Positions 17,861 to 27,578 of a stretch of 58,285 nucleotides of DNA are shown piece by piece. The DNA lies in the NCBI GenBank assembly GCA_003695915.1, contig RFGF01000034.1, positions 1-58,285 on the forward strand, in the 5' to 3' direction. The number at the start of each line of letters is the position of its first letter. Within the stretch, counting starts at the first letter, position 1. The position numbers and the translations under genes were made by a program. The notes below the pieces were generated by a model, which did no database searches, was not told the DNA's origin, and saw only the letters and a program-made list of their open reading frames with translations. The DNA comes from Nitrospirota bacterium. GTDB lineage: Bacteria; Nitrospirota; Nitrospiria; Nitrospirales; UBA8639.

Positions 17861-18075
17861 TGAGCGGGGGATCGGCACATCATCTACAAAGCATTGGCCT
17901 TCCAAAGCCTATGGAGGGCGAAGGATGCTCTGAGGCAGCAAGGTTGCGCCTTGCTCGCGATGCCCGGTCTTCTCAGAGGAATGTGATCCTTTTGCTCTTC
18001 CCTTCTGCATGCCCGCTGGCATTCAATCATCGTCCATCATTGGGAGATGACCGAAGCGCGACACCGGACATCCGT

Positions 18076-18546
18076 TCAAGGCGGAGGTTGCCGAGAGTGA
18101 GGTATCGAGGGTGTCGTTATCACTCTTGGAAGAGAACGGTGTCGCGCGCTTTTCTTCCATATCCAACTTCCGATTCCTGCCCCCAGCGCATTAAACGCGA
18201 TATCCATCGCTGAGGGATAGCGTCCAGGCACCCATATCTGGATGACTTCCATGAGCATGCCGTAACTCATCGCGGTGGCCATGCCCGCGATCATGGAGAG
18301 GTTGGGCGATGAGCCCCGTCTGTTCGCCGCCTCACAAATCAACCATGCAAGCAGACCGTAGGCAGGAATGTGGAGTGCGTTTTGAAGCGTAGGAGAAATG
18401 AATGTCAACAGATTTTGAAAAGGATCGCCAGTTTGTCGGGTATCTGGAAGGATGGATGCAACAAGAAGAAGGGCGGCATAGCTGATGAGAATCAGCCACC
18501 TCCGTCTTTCCTCGAATTTCGCATATAATAAGAAGTTCATCAGCAT
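18076..18546 (-). CDS. VanZ-like membrane protein
   Basis: 156 residues with four predicted transmembrane segments: about 19-34, 58-74, 85-101 and 112-127. Residues match the VanZ family: an N-terminal LISYAALLLVASILPD, a QNALHIPAYGLLAWLI helix (HxxxYxxL) and SYGMLMEVIQIWVPGRYPS..DI..N..G. VanZ itself is a teicoplanin-resistance accessory, but most homologues have unknown envelope roles. The C-terminal 20 residues are Ser/Pro/Arg-rich. Confidence 0.82.
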   Translation of the reverse strand: MLMNFLLYAKFEERRRWLILISYAALLLVASILPDTRQTGDPFQNLLTFISPTLQNALHIPAYGLLAWLICEAANRRGSSPNLSMIAGMATAMSYGMLMEVIQIWVPGRYPSAMDIAFNALGAGIGSWIWKKSARHRSLPRVITTPSIPHSRQPPP

Positions 18547-18738
18547 GCGATTCTTTAGAGATTCATAGGATCTGTGATCGGCTGATGGCAGTCACGACTC
18601 GATGCCCATGCGGGCGACGAAAATGGATAAAGAGGATCTGGCTTCTCCTGCAATCGATGTTGAGACCGTTCGATGATTTGTTAGAGTAGCAAAGGCAGCA
18701 AGGAGGTACATAGACCAAGCCAACGATTCGAGGAAAGG

Positions 18739-20442
18739 ATGGAGCGTATGAGTGCTGAGGGCTTATCATCGTCAAGTGATTTTATTCGAGCCATCATTAC
18801 AGAAGATGTGCGAGCCGGAAAATTTGGCGGACGCGTGCATACGCGATTCCCGCCGGAGCCGAATGGGCATCTTCACATTGGCCACGCCAAGTCGATGTGT
18901 TTGAATTTTGGAGTCGCTGAAGAGTTTCATGGTCTGTGCAATCTCCGATTCGACGACACGAATCCGACGACGGAGCACATGGATTACGTGCGATCCATTC
19001 AAGAGGATGTCCGATGGTTAGGATTCGATTGGGGAGATCGATTATTTTACGCTTCGGATTATTTCGAGCAGTTGTACCAGTATGCCGTCAAACTTATTCG
19101 AAAGGGCAAAGCTTATGTCGATAGTTTGAGCGCTGAGGAAATCCGTGCCTTTCGGGGGACACTGACCGAGCCCGGTAAGGAAAGTCCCTACCGGACGCGG
19201 TCGATCGAAGAAAATCTGGATTTATTTGCGCGGATGCGGGCTGGGGAATTTCCTGATGGCGCACATGTCCTTCGGGCCAAGATCGATATGGCCTCGCCGA
19301 ATATCAATCTTCGCGATCCCACGCTCTATCGGATCCGCCATGTCTCGCATTATCGCACAGGTGCAGCATGGTGCATTTATCCCACCTATGATTTTGCACA
19401 TCCTCTTTCGGATTCGATCGAGGGGATTACCCATTCCCTTTGCACGTTGGAGTTCGAAGACCACCGTCCTTTATATGATTGGATCCTCGATGAGTGCGAA
19501 GTGGCGTGTCACTCGCGACAGATCGAATTTGCGCGGTTGAACCTCAGTTATACGGTCATGAGCAAACGCAAGTTGATCCAATTGGTGGACGGGGGCTACG
19601 TGCGCGGGTGGGATGACCCGAGGCTTCCAACCTTGAAAGGGCTGCGGCGTCGGGGATATACGCCGGAGGCGATTCGGGCATTCTGTGATCGGATTGGGGT
19701 GGCTAAACGGGACAGCATAATCGAAATGGCTCAACTCGAACATGCTATTCGTGAAGATTTAAATCAGCGGGCTCCCCGAGCCATGGCGGTGCTTCGCCCA
19801 TTACGGTTGGTCATCGAAAATTACCCAGAAGATCGGGTCGAAGAACTCGAAGCTGTCAATAATCCCGAAGATCCTAAAATGGGCGTTCGTCCTATCCCAT
19901 TTTCACGGGTGTTGTATATTGAACAAGATGATTTTCGTGAGGTTCCGCCACCCAAATTTTTTCGTCTTTCTCCTGGGAAGGAAGTCCGGTTGCGGTACGC
20001 CTATATCGTGAAATGCGTGGATGTAATCAAAGACCCCCATACCGGGAACCCGGTAGAAGTGCGATGTACGTACGATCCCGAAACACGAAGTGGCTTGCCT
20101 CAGGCGAATCGCAAAGTCAAAGCCACGATCCATTGGGTTTCGGCAGCACATGCTGTGCCCGCCGAAATCCGTCTCTACGGTCCTTTGTTCACCAAGGCGA
20201 ATCCTGCCGAAGATGACGACAAGGATTTTCTGAAATGGCTTAACCCTCGGTCTTTAGAAATTGTCAATTCGGCGAGAATAGAACCTCGATTAGCGCAAGC
20301 TCAACCAGGTTCGCGTTATCAATTCGAGCGGCTAGGATACTTTTTTGTTGACCCCGACTCTACCGATGAGCGTGTGGTTTTCAATCAAACGGTAGCCCTA
20401 CGCGATGCCTGGGCCAAAATCGAGAAAAGCCCAAATAAATGA
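18739..20442 (+). CDS. glnS: Glutaminyl-tRNA synthetase
   Basis: Charges tRNA-Gln with glutamine. A class I synthetase of 567 residues: the HIGH motif is at residues 46-49 within [15 protein letters not shown], and the KMSKS equivalent is VMSKRKL near 273-279. The catalytic domain continues with EFDRLNL-type and [18 protein letters not shown] segments, followed by the two beta-barrel anticodon domains (LYIEQDDF to the end). The start could be the ATG at 18739 or 18748. Having GlnS means the transamidation route for Gln-tRNA is not strictly required. Confidence 0.96.
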   Translation: MERMSAEGLSSSSDFIRAIITEDVRAGKFGGRVHTRFPPEPNGHLHIGHAKSMCLNFGVAEEFHGLCNLRFDDTNPTTEHMDYVRSIQEDVRWLGFDWGDRLFYASDYFEQLYQYAVKLIRKGKAYVDSLSAEEIRAFRGTLTEPGKESPYRTRSIEENLDLFARMRAGEFPDGAHVLRAKIDMASPNINLRDPTLYRIRHVSHYRTGAAWCIYPTYDFAHPLSDSIEGITHSLCTLEFEDHRPLYDWILDECEVACHSRQIEFARLNLSYTVMSKRKLIQLVDGGYVRGWDDPRLPTLKGLRRRGYTPEAIRAFCDRIGVAKRDSIIEMAQLEHAIREDLNQRAPRAMAVLRPLRLVIENYPEDRVEELEAVNNPEDPKMGVRPIPFSRVLYIEQDDFREVPPPKFFRLSPGKEVRLRYAYIVKCVDVIKDPHTGNPVEVRCTYDPETRSGLPQANRKVKATIHWVSAAHAVPAEIRLYGPLFTKANPAEDDDKDFLKWLNPRSLEIVNSARIEPRLAQAQPGSRYQFERLGYFFVDPDSTDERVVFNQTVALRDAWAKIEKSPNK

Positions 20443-21044
20443 CATCATGGAACGATCATTTCAACCAGGGTCTACCGTTGATCGCCAACGATGAACACGG
20501 AGATTCGTAAGATCGTGCGCGAGCCATTCCTTGTCTCCCGAGTTGCTTCCACGCTGAACGGTGATGAACCGAGGTCAAAACTCGCGTGCAGCGGCAGCGA
20601 TTCTAAGCGGCGGAAGCCGAGCGTTTTTTCCTTGTGGAAATGGAAATTGTTCCGCATATTGATTTTATGGAGCAAACAAGAGCGAAGCGTCGCGTCCGAT
20701 TGTATCAGGGGTGCGCTCGTGAGCTGGATGACATGGAGAGCACAAGAAGGATCCATGCTTCCCACACGAACCCCCTTTTCCGATGGCGTACAAATCGAGA
20801 TCTCTCGCGTGTGCAACGCGATGTCGTCGATGGCGGTCAATTCGTTTGTAGGCCCTACGTGTCTCGACCTCTCCATCGTTATGTCGCAACGGAAACGGAA
20901 GATCGTCGGGATGGCTTAGAAGTGAACGCTTGAACTTTAACCGTATTCGAACACGATCAACAAGGATGATCATCGAGAAACTTCTCCAACAGTTCATCAG
21001 CGACTCATCCGACTGAAATGAGAACATGGAGAGAATTGTTTGTG
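20443..21044. other. Long spacer with unsupported ORFs
   Basis: 602 bases between glnS and the lipoprotein gene. A 142-codon plus-strand ORF (20491-20919) and a 134-codon minus-strand ORF (20472-20876) overlap almost fully. Neither shows a recognisable domain, a convincing ribosome site or protein-like composition. One could be real, or both relics; I do not call either. Confidence 0.4.
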
Positions 21045-21305
21045 TTATCGTGGCTCACGGCTCCTTGATGGTCGAGAAGTCTCTTCCCAGCCTTTCGCTC
21101 GCAAACACCGAGTAATGTCGGTATGGCCTCCGAGCGGCAAAGGCGCTTGGAGGCGTTCACATGCTCGTCGGTCGCGCTCAAATTCTCCGAGTGTGGCATG
21201 GGGTTTTGTCCAATAGATTGTGGTAGTGCAGCCTGGCAAGAGGATGGAGCCGATAGAAAACACGATAGCAACGATGGAGATACACTCTTTTACAAACGAT
21301 GCCAT
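21045..21305 (-). CDS. Small lipoprotein
   Basis: 86 residues beginning with a lipoprotein signal (ECISIVAIVFSIGSILLPGC); the cysteine of LLPGC is the probable lipidation site. The mature part reads WTKPHATLGEFERDRRACER and then CLRAKGWEE, a pattern of spaced cysteines and 'GW' seen in small envelope lipoproteins of unknown role. The ATG at 21305 gives the signal at the very N-terminus; a longer ORF to 21353 is less likely. Confidence 0.7.
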   Translation of the reverse strand: MASFVKECISIVAIVFSIGSILLPGCTTTIYWTKPHATLGEFERDRRACERLQAPLPLGGHTDITRCLRAKGWEETSRPSRSREPR

Positions 21306-21743
21306 ATGCTGAACAACGGAATTGGGTCGCCTGTGGATGGTTTTGCTTGACACGTGGTGTTTCGTTGTCGCTGTTTTCGGAATCTAAACCGCTGTGATGA
21401 AGGTTCATATTTTGACAAGCGAAACAATCAACTTTGTCTTTGTAAAAGCAACAGTTTCAATATGATGAGCGTTTGATGTTGGAAATCAGCAATCCCCTGA
21501 ATCTGTGGATAACTCTGTGAACTCGGTCTTTTTGTCAAAGCTTCATTTTTTAGTGATGCGGAATTTGACAAAGTGCTTAATTTTTAAGCATTGTAGTGTT
21601 GAAAATTCCGACTACTAAATATGCGGTGCGGAAAACGCTCAAGTGAGAACACGTATTTTGATGCATTCAAGGAAGAATCAAAACACGAACATCTCTTCTC
21701 GGGCCAGGGTATAGATTGTTTACAGCTGAGCGGTTGATGAGCG
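21306..21743. other. AT-rich gene-free island with DnaA-type box
   Basis: 438 bases, visibly richer in A/T than the neighbours. It holds a perfect DnaA box (TTATCCACA on the minus strand, 21504-21512); TTTGACAA at 21411-21418 and 21564-21571 with an inverted copy at 21532-21539; and the dyad TGCTTAA-TTT-TTAAGCA (21574-21590). It probably contains promoters for the flanking response-regulator and lipoprotein genes. Confidence 0.6.
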
Positions 21744-22178
21744 ATGAAAAAGCGACAGGAAAAAGCTGCAAGCGGTGATCATCCTTCATCGCTCTGTGTT
21801 GCCAAGCGAATCCTAATTGTAGATGACGATCCCCTTGTGCGTCGGACTGTCCGCACCGTGTTGGAATCACAAGGGTATCACTGTATCGAAGCCGAACACG
21901 GTGGTGCAGCGCTTCATTGGTTGAATCGAGAGAACGTGGATTTAGTGATTTCCGATAGTCATATGCCGGTCCTGGGTGGGCTAAAATTCCTCCAAACGCT
22001 TCTGAAGCATGCTGAGAATCGAATTCCCGTGATCATTTTAAGTGGAACGTTGGATCTGATGGATCGACAAAAAGTGTTGCAAAGTGGAGCATATGCCGTG
22101 CTTGAAAAGCCGTGCAATTTTCGCGAATTGGTGTTGACCGTGGCACAAGCTGTCCATCCTCAATCGCGCAGCCTCTAG
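21744..22178 (+). CDS. CheY-like response regulator (receiver domain only)
   Basis: 144 residues: a 20-residue basic leader and one receiver domain with no output domain. Acidic triad DDD at 27-29, phospho-acceptor Asp71 in VISDSHMP, switch Ser100 (IILSG) and Lys122 (EKP) are all present, so it should be phosphorylated. It probably signals by protein contact. No histidine kinase is encoded in the window. It lies just after the AT-rich island. Confidence 0.9.
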   Translation: MKKRQEKAASGDHPSSLCVAKRILIVDDDPLVRRTVRTVLESQGYHCIEAEHGGAALHWLNRENVDLVISDSHMPVLGGLKFLQTLLKHAENRIPVIILSGTLDLMDRQKVLQSGAYAVLEKPCNFRELVLTVAQAVHPQSRSL

Positions 22179-22404
22179 AGTGCCCTCGGTTGAAGAATAT
22201 GTATCGGCGAGGGTTGAGGTCGAGGGCGACAGAAAGAACATCTCACGTGCGACAGCCTCCTGTGCTAATGTGCCTCTCTCAGCAATCATCTGAAAAAATG
22301 CCGACTTCTGTATGTGCCACCGTTCCATATTCAAGCCCTCGACGCGGCAATCCGAAACAAGAGGAAAGTGCTCGCCGAGCAATCGAGATTCGGGAGTTGA
22401 GGTG

Positions 22405-22533
22405 ATGTTAGGAAAAATCGGTTTTGTCGGGTTTGTCTTCCTTCTTGGATGTATCGTCGCGGTATTGACGCTCATCGGATGGGTTCAAGGGTATCCTTGG
22501 TGTCATCGGAAAGACCTTCGAGCGCGACGGTAA
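22405..22533 (+). CDS. Possible 42-residue membrane protein
   Basis: MLGKIGFVGFVFLLGCIVAV followed by LTLIGWVQGYPW and a basic tail (CHRKDLRARR). One transmembrane helix at about residues 5-28, cytosolic positive end. GGGAGTTGAGG lies just before the ATG. No family recognised; the short length makes it uncertain. Confidence 0.45.
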   Translation: MLGKIGFVGFVFLLGCIVAVLTLIGWVQGYPWCHRKDLRARR

Positions 22534-22919
22534 CTCGTTCGAAGCAAAGGCCCATGCGTTTCCGTATTCAGTTGTTGCTCGCCTGTTCGCTCACCAGCGA
22601 ATGTTCTGTTTTGTGCACCTTTTCAAGCTAGCGAACGCTACGATTCTCCCGCTGAAACAAAGTGAGCCGAATCGATTCCGATATGGGAATCAAGTCGGGT
22701 TCTGAGTATCTGCTACCTATCGCAATTGCCTAATGCGAATGGCTGACGTTTGACGCCTTCTCGGCCAGCAAAAGGTATCGGTAGCCGCTTCCGTGCGTGG
22801 AAGGAAAAGCACCGTTCGCGCCAAATGTGTCTTGACTCGATGGTACGCCTATGGTCGAATCACGGGATCATGATCATCGTGTGGCATTTGTGGTCCGATG
22901 AGTTGGCCCAATCACCAAG
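22534..22919. other. Gene-free stretch before kdsD
   Basis: 386 bases. Only short ORFs without features (for example 25 codons from 22554). I see no RNA gene or clear promoter, although the kdsD promoter must lie here. Confidence 0.4.
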
Positions 22920-23894
22920 ATGGACAAAATGAACGTCTTTGAAGAGCTCAAGCGAGTGATCGAACTGGAATGCAAAACAATTGCAGCCTTATATCAACGG
23001 TTGAGCCCCGCTGCTGAAAAGGCGGTGTATATGCTCCACACCTGTACAGGAAAAGTCATTGTCACTGGTGTTGGGAAGTCCGGTTTAATCGCTCAGAAAA
23101 TCGCCGCCACGCTTGTTTCGACCGGAACGCCCGCCGTATTCCTCCATGCGGGAGAGGGTATGCATGGGGATATCGGTATCGTCGCACAAGGTGATGTCGT
23201 GATCGCTGTGGGGAAATCTGGCGAAAGCGAAGAACTCCTCACCATCCTGCCCTTTGTTCGGAAAATGGGGGCTCATATAATCGCCATTACCGCACGGCCC
23301 GAATCCACGATGGCTCAACTTTCCGATTTGGTCTTGATGACGCCGGTCGAGGAAGAAGCCTGTCCTTTGAATATGGCCCCGACGTGCAGCACGACGGCCG
23401 CCTTGGTATTAGGTGATGCGTTGGCGGTTGCGTTAATGCGCCTTAAAAACTTTCAGCCGGCTGATTTTGCACTCAATCATCCTGGTGGCCAGCTTGGCAA
23501 ACGTCTGCTGTTCACTGTAGGTGACGTGATGCGAAGGGGAGCCGCCAATCCGATGATCCATGTCTCCGCGACTCCGAAAGCGATGCTGATGGAAATGACG
23601 AACAAGCGAGCTGGCGCGGTGTCTGTGGTCGACGATGAGCAGCGCTTAGTGGGGCTCGTGACGGATTACGATGTTCGGCAAGTTTTGGAAGCCGAGAAAA
23701 ATCTTTTTGACATGACGGTCCGAGAGATTATGAATCCTCATCCGGAACGTGTGCGCCTCCATGAAAATGCTTACCGAGTCCTAGAAATGATGGAAAAACG
23801 AGAAAAGCCTATTTCTGTGCTTCCGGTCATTGATGACCAAGAGCGCGTGGTAGGCATGATCCATTTGCACGATCTTATTGCTCGTGGGCTGTAA
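22920..23894 (+). CDS. kdsD: Arabinose-5-phosphate isomerase (KdsD/KpsF/GutQ)
   Basis: Interconverts ribulose-5-phosphate and arabinose-5-phosphate, the first committed step to KDO for lipopolysaccharide. Residues 35-180 form a SIS domain: VTGVGKSGLIAQKIAATL, FLHAGEGMHGDIG, and GKSGESEEL near 100. NHPGGQLGKRL joins it to two CBS domains (about 205-324). The 324-residue length is standard. It supports an outer membrane with KDO-containing lipid A. A terminator hairpin begins at the stop codon. Confidence 0.93.
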   Translation: MDKMNVFEELKRVIELECKTIAALYQRLSPAAEKAVYMLHTCTGKVIVTGVGKSGLIAQKIAATLVSTGTPAVFLHAGEGMHGDIGIVAQGDVVIAVGKSGESEELLTILPFVRKMGAHIIAITARPESTMAQLSDLVLMTPVEEEACPLNMAPTCSTTAALVLGDALAVALMRLKNFQPADFALNHPGGQLGKRLLFTVGDVMRRGAANPMIHVSATPKAMLMEMTNKRAGAVSVVDDEQRLVGLVTDYDVRQVLEAEKNLFDMTVREIMNPHPERVRLHENAYRVLEMMEKREKPISVLPVIDDQERVVGMIHLHDLIARGL

Positions 23895-23921
23895 CAGACG
23901 TGCGACGCCGTCTGTTTTATT
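23894..23921 (+). terminator. Rho-independent terminator of kdsD
   Basis: ACAGACG (23894-23900), an 8-base loop and CGTCTGT (23909-23915) form a hairpin directly followed by TTTATTAT. The left arm begins at the last base of the kdsD stop codon. Confidence 0.65.
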
Positions 23922-24043
23922 ATCGAAACGCTCAACTTGAGGAGGATATCGGGGAACATGTGCGAACAACGACTCGCAACACCAAGAAGGAGGCGCCCTA
24001 GTTTCTTTTGGCAGAAAGCCAGGCTCGAACTGACGCGGCAACC

Positions 24044-24589
24044 TTACTTATGAAGTTCTGCTACAATGTGTCCGATTTCTGGCAAAATTAGCTGCTGCAT
24101 GGCTAATTTTACCGCAGATTCGGAACCAGGGAGGGAGAACACGACCCGTCCACGATACAGTCCCGCTGTCGCCCGACTCAACATAGCAGCCGAACCGATT
24201 TCTTTGTAACTCAGATACCGAAAGAGCTCACCGAAACCATCTAACCGTTTCTCCAATACGGCGTCGATCGCTTCGAATGTCGAATCTCTGCGCGAAATTC
24301 CCGTTCCTCCATTGATAATCAGCGCATCGACAGCTGCATTGCTCGTTTCGTTCTCCAGGACGCGCCGAATCTCTGTCGGTTCATCCTTGAGAAGGTAATA
24401 GGCGATCACGTTATGGCCATGCTCCTCGAGTAAGCGACGAATCAGCGCGCCGCTCGTGTCTGTTTCCGGTGAGCGAGTATCGCTGCAAGTAATCACTACA
24501 CATCCGATAGCCTTATCTGCATGATGGCGATGATGGAGAGAGACAGCGTGTTTCTGACGATCTGGATGACTGCTCCTGTGCTCGGTCAT
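24044..24589 (-). CDS. moaB: Molybdenum cofactor biosynthesis protein MoaB/MogA
   Basis: MPT adenylyltransferase-type protein that activates molybdopterin for molybdenum insertion. VVITCSDTRSPETDTSG near residue 32 and INGGTGISRRDSTFEAI near 91 are the MoaB/MogA signatures, and FSLPGSESAVKLAM closes the active site. The N-terminal 28 residues are His/Arg-rich (HRSSHPDRQKHAV..HHRHHAD), unusual for the family and possibly metal binding, or the true start is internal. Confidence 0.9.
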   Translation of the reverse strand: MTEHRSSHPDRQKHAVSLHHRHHADKAIGCVVITCSDTRSPETDTSGALIRRLLEEHGHNVIAYYLLKDEPTEIRRVLENETSNAAVDALIINGGTGISRRDSTFEAIDAVLEKRLDGFGELFRYLSYKEIGSAAMLSRATAGLYRGRVVFSLPGSESAVKLAMQQLILPEIGHIVAELHK

Positions 24590-24652
24590 CGTAATGGGAA
24601 AGTTAGATGAGGGCGAACGGAGTCCCCGAGGATTCTCAGGCAGTGATTGCGG

Positions 24653-24979
24653 CTAGCTCCAAACGGCATCGGGATTCAGGTGGGCCGGCGGCTGACCTTT
24701 TTGAATGTGTTCATCGAGAATAGTCGCGACATCGGATTCTTTGACCTTTGAATACCAAACGCCGTCGGGGTATACCACGACGGTGGGGCCCTGCTCGCAT
24801 GGACCAAGGCATGTCGATCCGGTCACGAGCACTTCGCCGGGCTGCACTCCGCGTTCCATGAGTCCCATATTGAATGCCATGAGGATGTTCTGTGAACCTG
24901 CGGCACCGCAAGAGGGCTTAGGATGGCCAGGGGGACGAGAATTCGTGCACACGATGATATGATATTTCGGCTTGGGCAT
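24653..24979 (-). CDS. Thioredoxin-like [2Fe-2S] ferredoxin
   Basis: 108-residue electron carrier of the Shethna/NuoE-like fold. The cluster cysteines are Cys11, Cys24 (PSCGAAGS), then TCLGPCEQGP near 58-62. VVYPDGVWYSKV and the C-terminal helix follow, as in the family. AGGAGGAGCACTT precedes the ATG. Its redox partner is not evident. It lies next to moaB in the same direction; the 63-base gap suggests separate or loose co-transcription. Confidence 0.9.
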   Translation of the reverse strand: MPKPKYHIIVCTNSRPPGHPKPSCGAAGSQNILMAFNMGLMERGVQPGEVLVTGSTCLGPCEQGPTVVVYPDGVWYSKVKESDVATILDEHIQKGQPPAHLNPDAVWS

Positions 24980-25086
24980 AAGTGCTCCTCCTGTTCAGAA
25001 TAAAGGGATAATCACTTTCGGACAATGACGGATGACAGAAGAAAACGGGATTGTGAGAACCGAAACGGGCCTGGAATAGCTACGCC

Positions 25087-25530
25087 TTAGCGAGGGCGAA
25101 ACATTTGCCACATTTCTAAGCATTCTTCGGGTAATTTCCAATGGCGCACTCCGGCAATGATCCAATCCAAGTAATTGTCTTTTGGCTTGAATTTGCCGAT
25201 CGGTTGAGCGGAATGGGTCAGAACGAGTTCTTTTGAACCATCGTCCTTATGGACGGTCACTTCTAGATGACGAAACGCTCCTTCTGGAACGTCGCCCTCG
25301 AACTTATCCAACTCCTTAAGGTCCTCCTCTGTGATCTCAAAGACGCATCCCCAGACACGCTCGCCTAGGGAGGGACTGATCGTAGCCAACCCACACCGCC
25401 ATTGAGAGGACCAACGACCGAAGACAATCGTATGGTCGGGCAAATACGCTTGGTACAAGAAAGAGTGTTCGGGAGCTCGTCGTTTCAATTGTGTCGGATT
25501 CAGATTGTCCGCGTACGCAAAATATTTCAT
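25087..25530 (-). CDS. Gamma-glutamylcyclotransferase-like (AIG2-type) protein
   Basis: 147 residues starting MKYFAYADNLNPTQL, which matches the YFAYGSNL substrate loop of the GGCT fold, with Gly-Ser replaced by Ala-Asp. VWGCVFEITEEDLKELDKFEG carries the conserved VxGxxxxI..dl..LD..EG with the catalytic Glu. A C-terminal 'YLDWIIAGVRHWKLP' also fits. The likely activity is gamma-glutamyl or related amine cyclotransfer; the altered loop may change the substrate. An ATG at 25530 is used; a GTG at 25539 is possible. Confidence 0.82.
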   Translation of the reverse strand: MKYFAYADNLNPTQLKRRAPEHSFLYQAYLPDHTIVFGRWSSQWRCGLATISPSLGERVWGCVFEITEEDLKELDKFEGDVPEGAFRHLEVTVHKDDGSKELVLTHSAQPIGKFKPKDNYLDWIIAGVRHWKLPEECLEMWQMFRPR

Positions 25531-25577
25531 AAATTGCACAAACTATTGTTTCAAATACACGAAAATCTGGTGTTACT

Positions 25578-25606
25578 TGTATCACACCGGTTTCTGGGAT
25601 TGTCAA
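25578..25606 (-). promoter_or_regulatory. Promoter of the GGCT-like gene
   Basis: On the minus strand: TTGACA (25606-25601), a 17-base spacer and GATACA (25583-25578), with TG just upstream of the -10 (extended -10 type). It sits about 50 bases before the ATG at 25530. Confidence 0.55.
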
Positions 25607-25684
25607 GAATGACTGACCAGATGATGTGGCAGTTCGAATCGGCAAAGAAGAAACGAAAGAGCTGTGGAAGTTGAAGGGAAAAGA

Positions 25685-26251
25685 TCAAGGAGGCGACAAG
25701 ATGAGGCGATGGTGCCGAGAGTCAATGCGCCACGTATAAGTTTTGAGGATATCTCCGCCGAGTAACCCATCGATTCCATGTTGAGTCAGGTTGGACAATT
25801 CCACGATGGCGACCGAGAGGTGTGGGACATGGATTGCACCGATTGCGAGCGATCGAATCGTGGCCAGCCACGCTCGAGTCGTTCCATTAACCGTTTCGAT
25901 GGGAATTGTTGGGCTGGAGGGCTGCCGGTGCAAGCCGAGTTCGAAAGCAAAATCCTCCGAAAGCGTCGTTATTGTGGCACCGCTATCGATAATGAGTTCG
26001 GCTTCATAGAAATCGTTGATGAGCACGGATACTACCCAGATGCCTGCTTTGCGTTCGAGGGGAATTGCGAGCTCTTGCTCCGAAAGGGGATTCTCGGATT
26101 GTTTCTCAGTGATCAAGGCTGTCGGGATTCTGTTCACCGCTTGCAGATCCAGCCTCTGAAATATATCGCGAGAAAGGTGGGTGAACAGCCACTGTGGCAT
26201 AAGGACTGCCACGACAATCGCCAAGGCCCATTTAAGATAGGGGATACGCAT
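25685..26251 (-). CDS. Membrane-anchored retropepsin-like aspartic protease
   Basis: 188 residues. The N-terminal WALAIVVAVLMPQWLF is a membrane anchor; the rest should be periplasmic. AELIIDSGATITTLS near residue 86-100 is the single-copy aspartic protease motif DSGA/T, followed by the flap-type TVNGTTRAWLA and GIDGLLGGDILK, the hydrophobic-Gly element before the C-terminus. Family members (TIGR02281 type) form dimers; substrates are unknown. Confidence 0.85.
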   Translation of the reverse strand: MRIPYLKWALAIVVAVLMPQWLFTHLSRDIFQRLDLQAVNRIPTALITEKQSENPLSEQELAIPLERKAGIWVVSVLINDFYEAELIIDSGATITTLSEDFAFELGLHRQPSSPTIPIETVNGTTRAWLATIRSLAIGAIHVPHLSVAIVELSNLTQHGIDGLLGGDILKTYTWRIDSRHHRLILSPP

Positions 26252-26807
26252 TGGAGGCCGTTATGCGGTGCAGAATTGCCACGCAAGCCGTAGGTCATTT
26301 TCGGCGTATGGATGCGCATCCTTGATTGCCAGTTTGGGCCGTTGCAAACGTGTTCATCGAGGGACTGAACAGGATTGCCAGGGTGCGAAACCCATATTCC
26401 AGCCTGCTGCATTGCTCCGACGTATTGCCTTCGGGAATGTCTGTCTGGCGCTGCCAGCAGAATCCCTCGCCCAATCGTCCAGCGCACCTGCAATGATGTG
26501 ATCATGCCTTGAATCTTTCTTCGAATGGCCTCGGAGGCGAGAGACCTGTTTCCTGTGAGAAACAAGCTCGACGAGGCGGTTCTCGCGGACTTTCCAGCGG
26601 ACTCAAGCGGTGCACTCCATACCCTGCGATCGGTGGTATCCATAGTTGAGGGGGAGCTGTCCCCCATTCGAGGACCAAGCGATTGTGACGACCAGAAACC
26701 GTGGGAAAAGCCCTGAACGCGCTGCTCGCTGAAAAGCTGCCAGAGTTGTATTCGACAGTCCTCGCCAACAAGAGCGAGAGAGGAGATGAAGGAATAGATG
26801 AGAAGAA
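26252..26807. other. Gene-poor stretch
   Basis: 556 bases with overlapping ORFs on both strands (largest 177 codons on the minus strand, overlapping the protease gene) that look like chance frames. No domain, signal or ribosome site supports any. Possibly a decayed gene. Confidence 0.4.
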
Positions 26808-27368
26808 TTAATTCAGCGAGGGATCGAGCGGCATATCGGCATAAATCGAGAACTTTTCATCGATGGTTTTCAAGATATCCGCCCATAGGCGAGAAGGGTC
26901 TTTCTCGAAAATGAGAACCGGATCAGCCGGCTTGGTGAACCACGACCCCATTTCGATTTCATTTTCCAATTGCCCAGGCGCCCATCCGGAATATCCCATA
27001 AAGGCTCGAAACGTTTCGTTGGGAGAGGGTTGTTTGAGAACACGGTCGAGGGTTTCCATATCTCCTCCGAGGTATACGCCGTCGATCACGTGGTGGGTAT
27101 CCGGAGGTTTGTGTTCCAAACGGAACAAAATCAATAAATTGTTGCGTTGAACGGGCCCGCCGGCAAATACCCTGTGGCATTGGCTTTCCAGGACCGGTGC
27201 TTGGGGGAGGACTTCGCTGATGCTGATTTCCGTAGGACGATTCACGATCACCCCCAGTGCCCCCTGCTCGCCGTATTCGCACAAGAGGACCACGGTTTGC
27301 CGAAAATTCGGGTCGCGGAGACCGGGTGTGGCAATGAGGAATATCCCTTTCGACAGCGGTGTCGTCAT
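26808..27368 (-). CDS. YqgE/AlgH family protein
   Basis: 186 residues from the ATG at 27368. SKGIFLIATPGLRDPNF at the N-terminus, then ALGVIVNRPTEISISEVL, FAGGPVQRNNLLILFR and FMGYSGWAPGQLENEI are the diagnostic UPF0301 segments. The fold is known but the function is not; AlgH influences alginate production in Pseudomonas. In many genomes it sits near ruvX/YqgF, not here. Confidence 0.92.
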   Translation of the reverse strand: MTTPLSKGIFLIATPGLRDPNFRQTVVLLCEYGEQGALGVIVNRPTEISISEVLPQAPVLESQCHRVFAGGPVQRNNLLILFRLEHKPPDTHHVIDGVYLGGDMETLDRVLKQPSPNETFRAFMGYSGWAPGQLENEIEMGSWFTKPADPVLIFEKDPSRLWADILKTIDEKFSIYADMPLDPSLN

Positions 27369-27578
27369 GAACTCAATCGTATCGCTGCTCGTGCATTGTC
27401 GCAAGAGGAGAAGTACGTGAACGATAGCGGGTACGTGCGAGCAGAGCCGGACTCGTTCGTGTTGCAGGGCGCCGCAAACAAGCTGGCAAGCTCCGGTCGC
27501 TCATACGCTCGCGGTTATGGTCGCTTAGCAATCACTAAGGATCGATGCACGGATGTGAACAGGCAGGGACTCCAAATC

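Noticed and set aside
18585-18689. 34-codon ORF with a CPCG motif upstream of glnS
   Set aside because: No ribosome site and no other support; probably chance.
20491-20919. 142-codon ORF with a vaguely PilZ-like end
   Set aside because: The resemblance is limited to a few residues, lacks the RxxxR and DxSxxG motifs, and overlaps an equally long antisense ORF.
21504-21512. Replication origin
   Set aside because: Only one perfect DnaA box, no cluster and no dnaA, dnaN, gyrB or rpmH neighbour; kept as a site, not an origin.
24005-24095. Possible tRNA on the minus strand (a T-arm-like GTCAG-TTCGAGC-CTGGC)
   Set aside because: Acceptor, D and anticodon arms cannot be built at the right spacing, and the 5' half lies in the moaB coding end.
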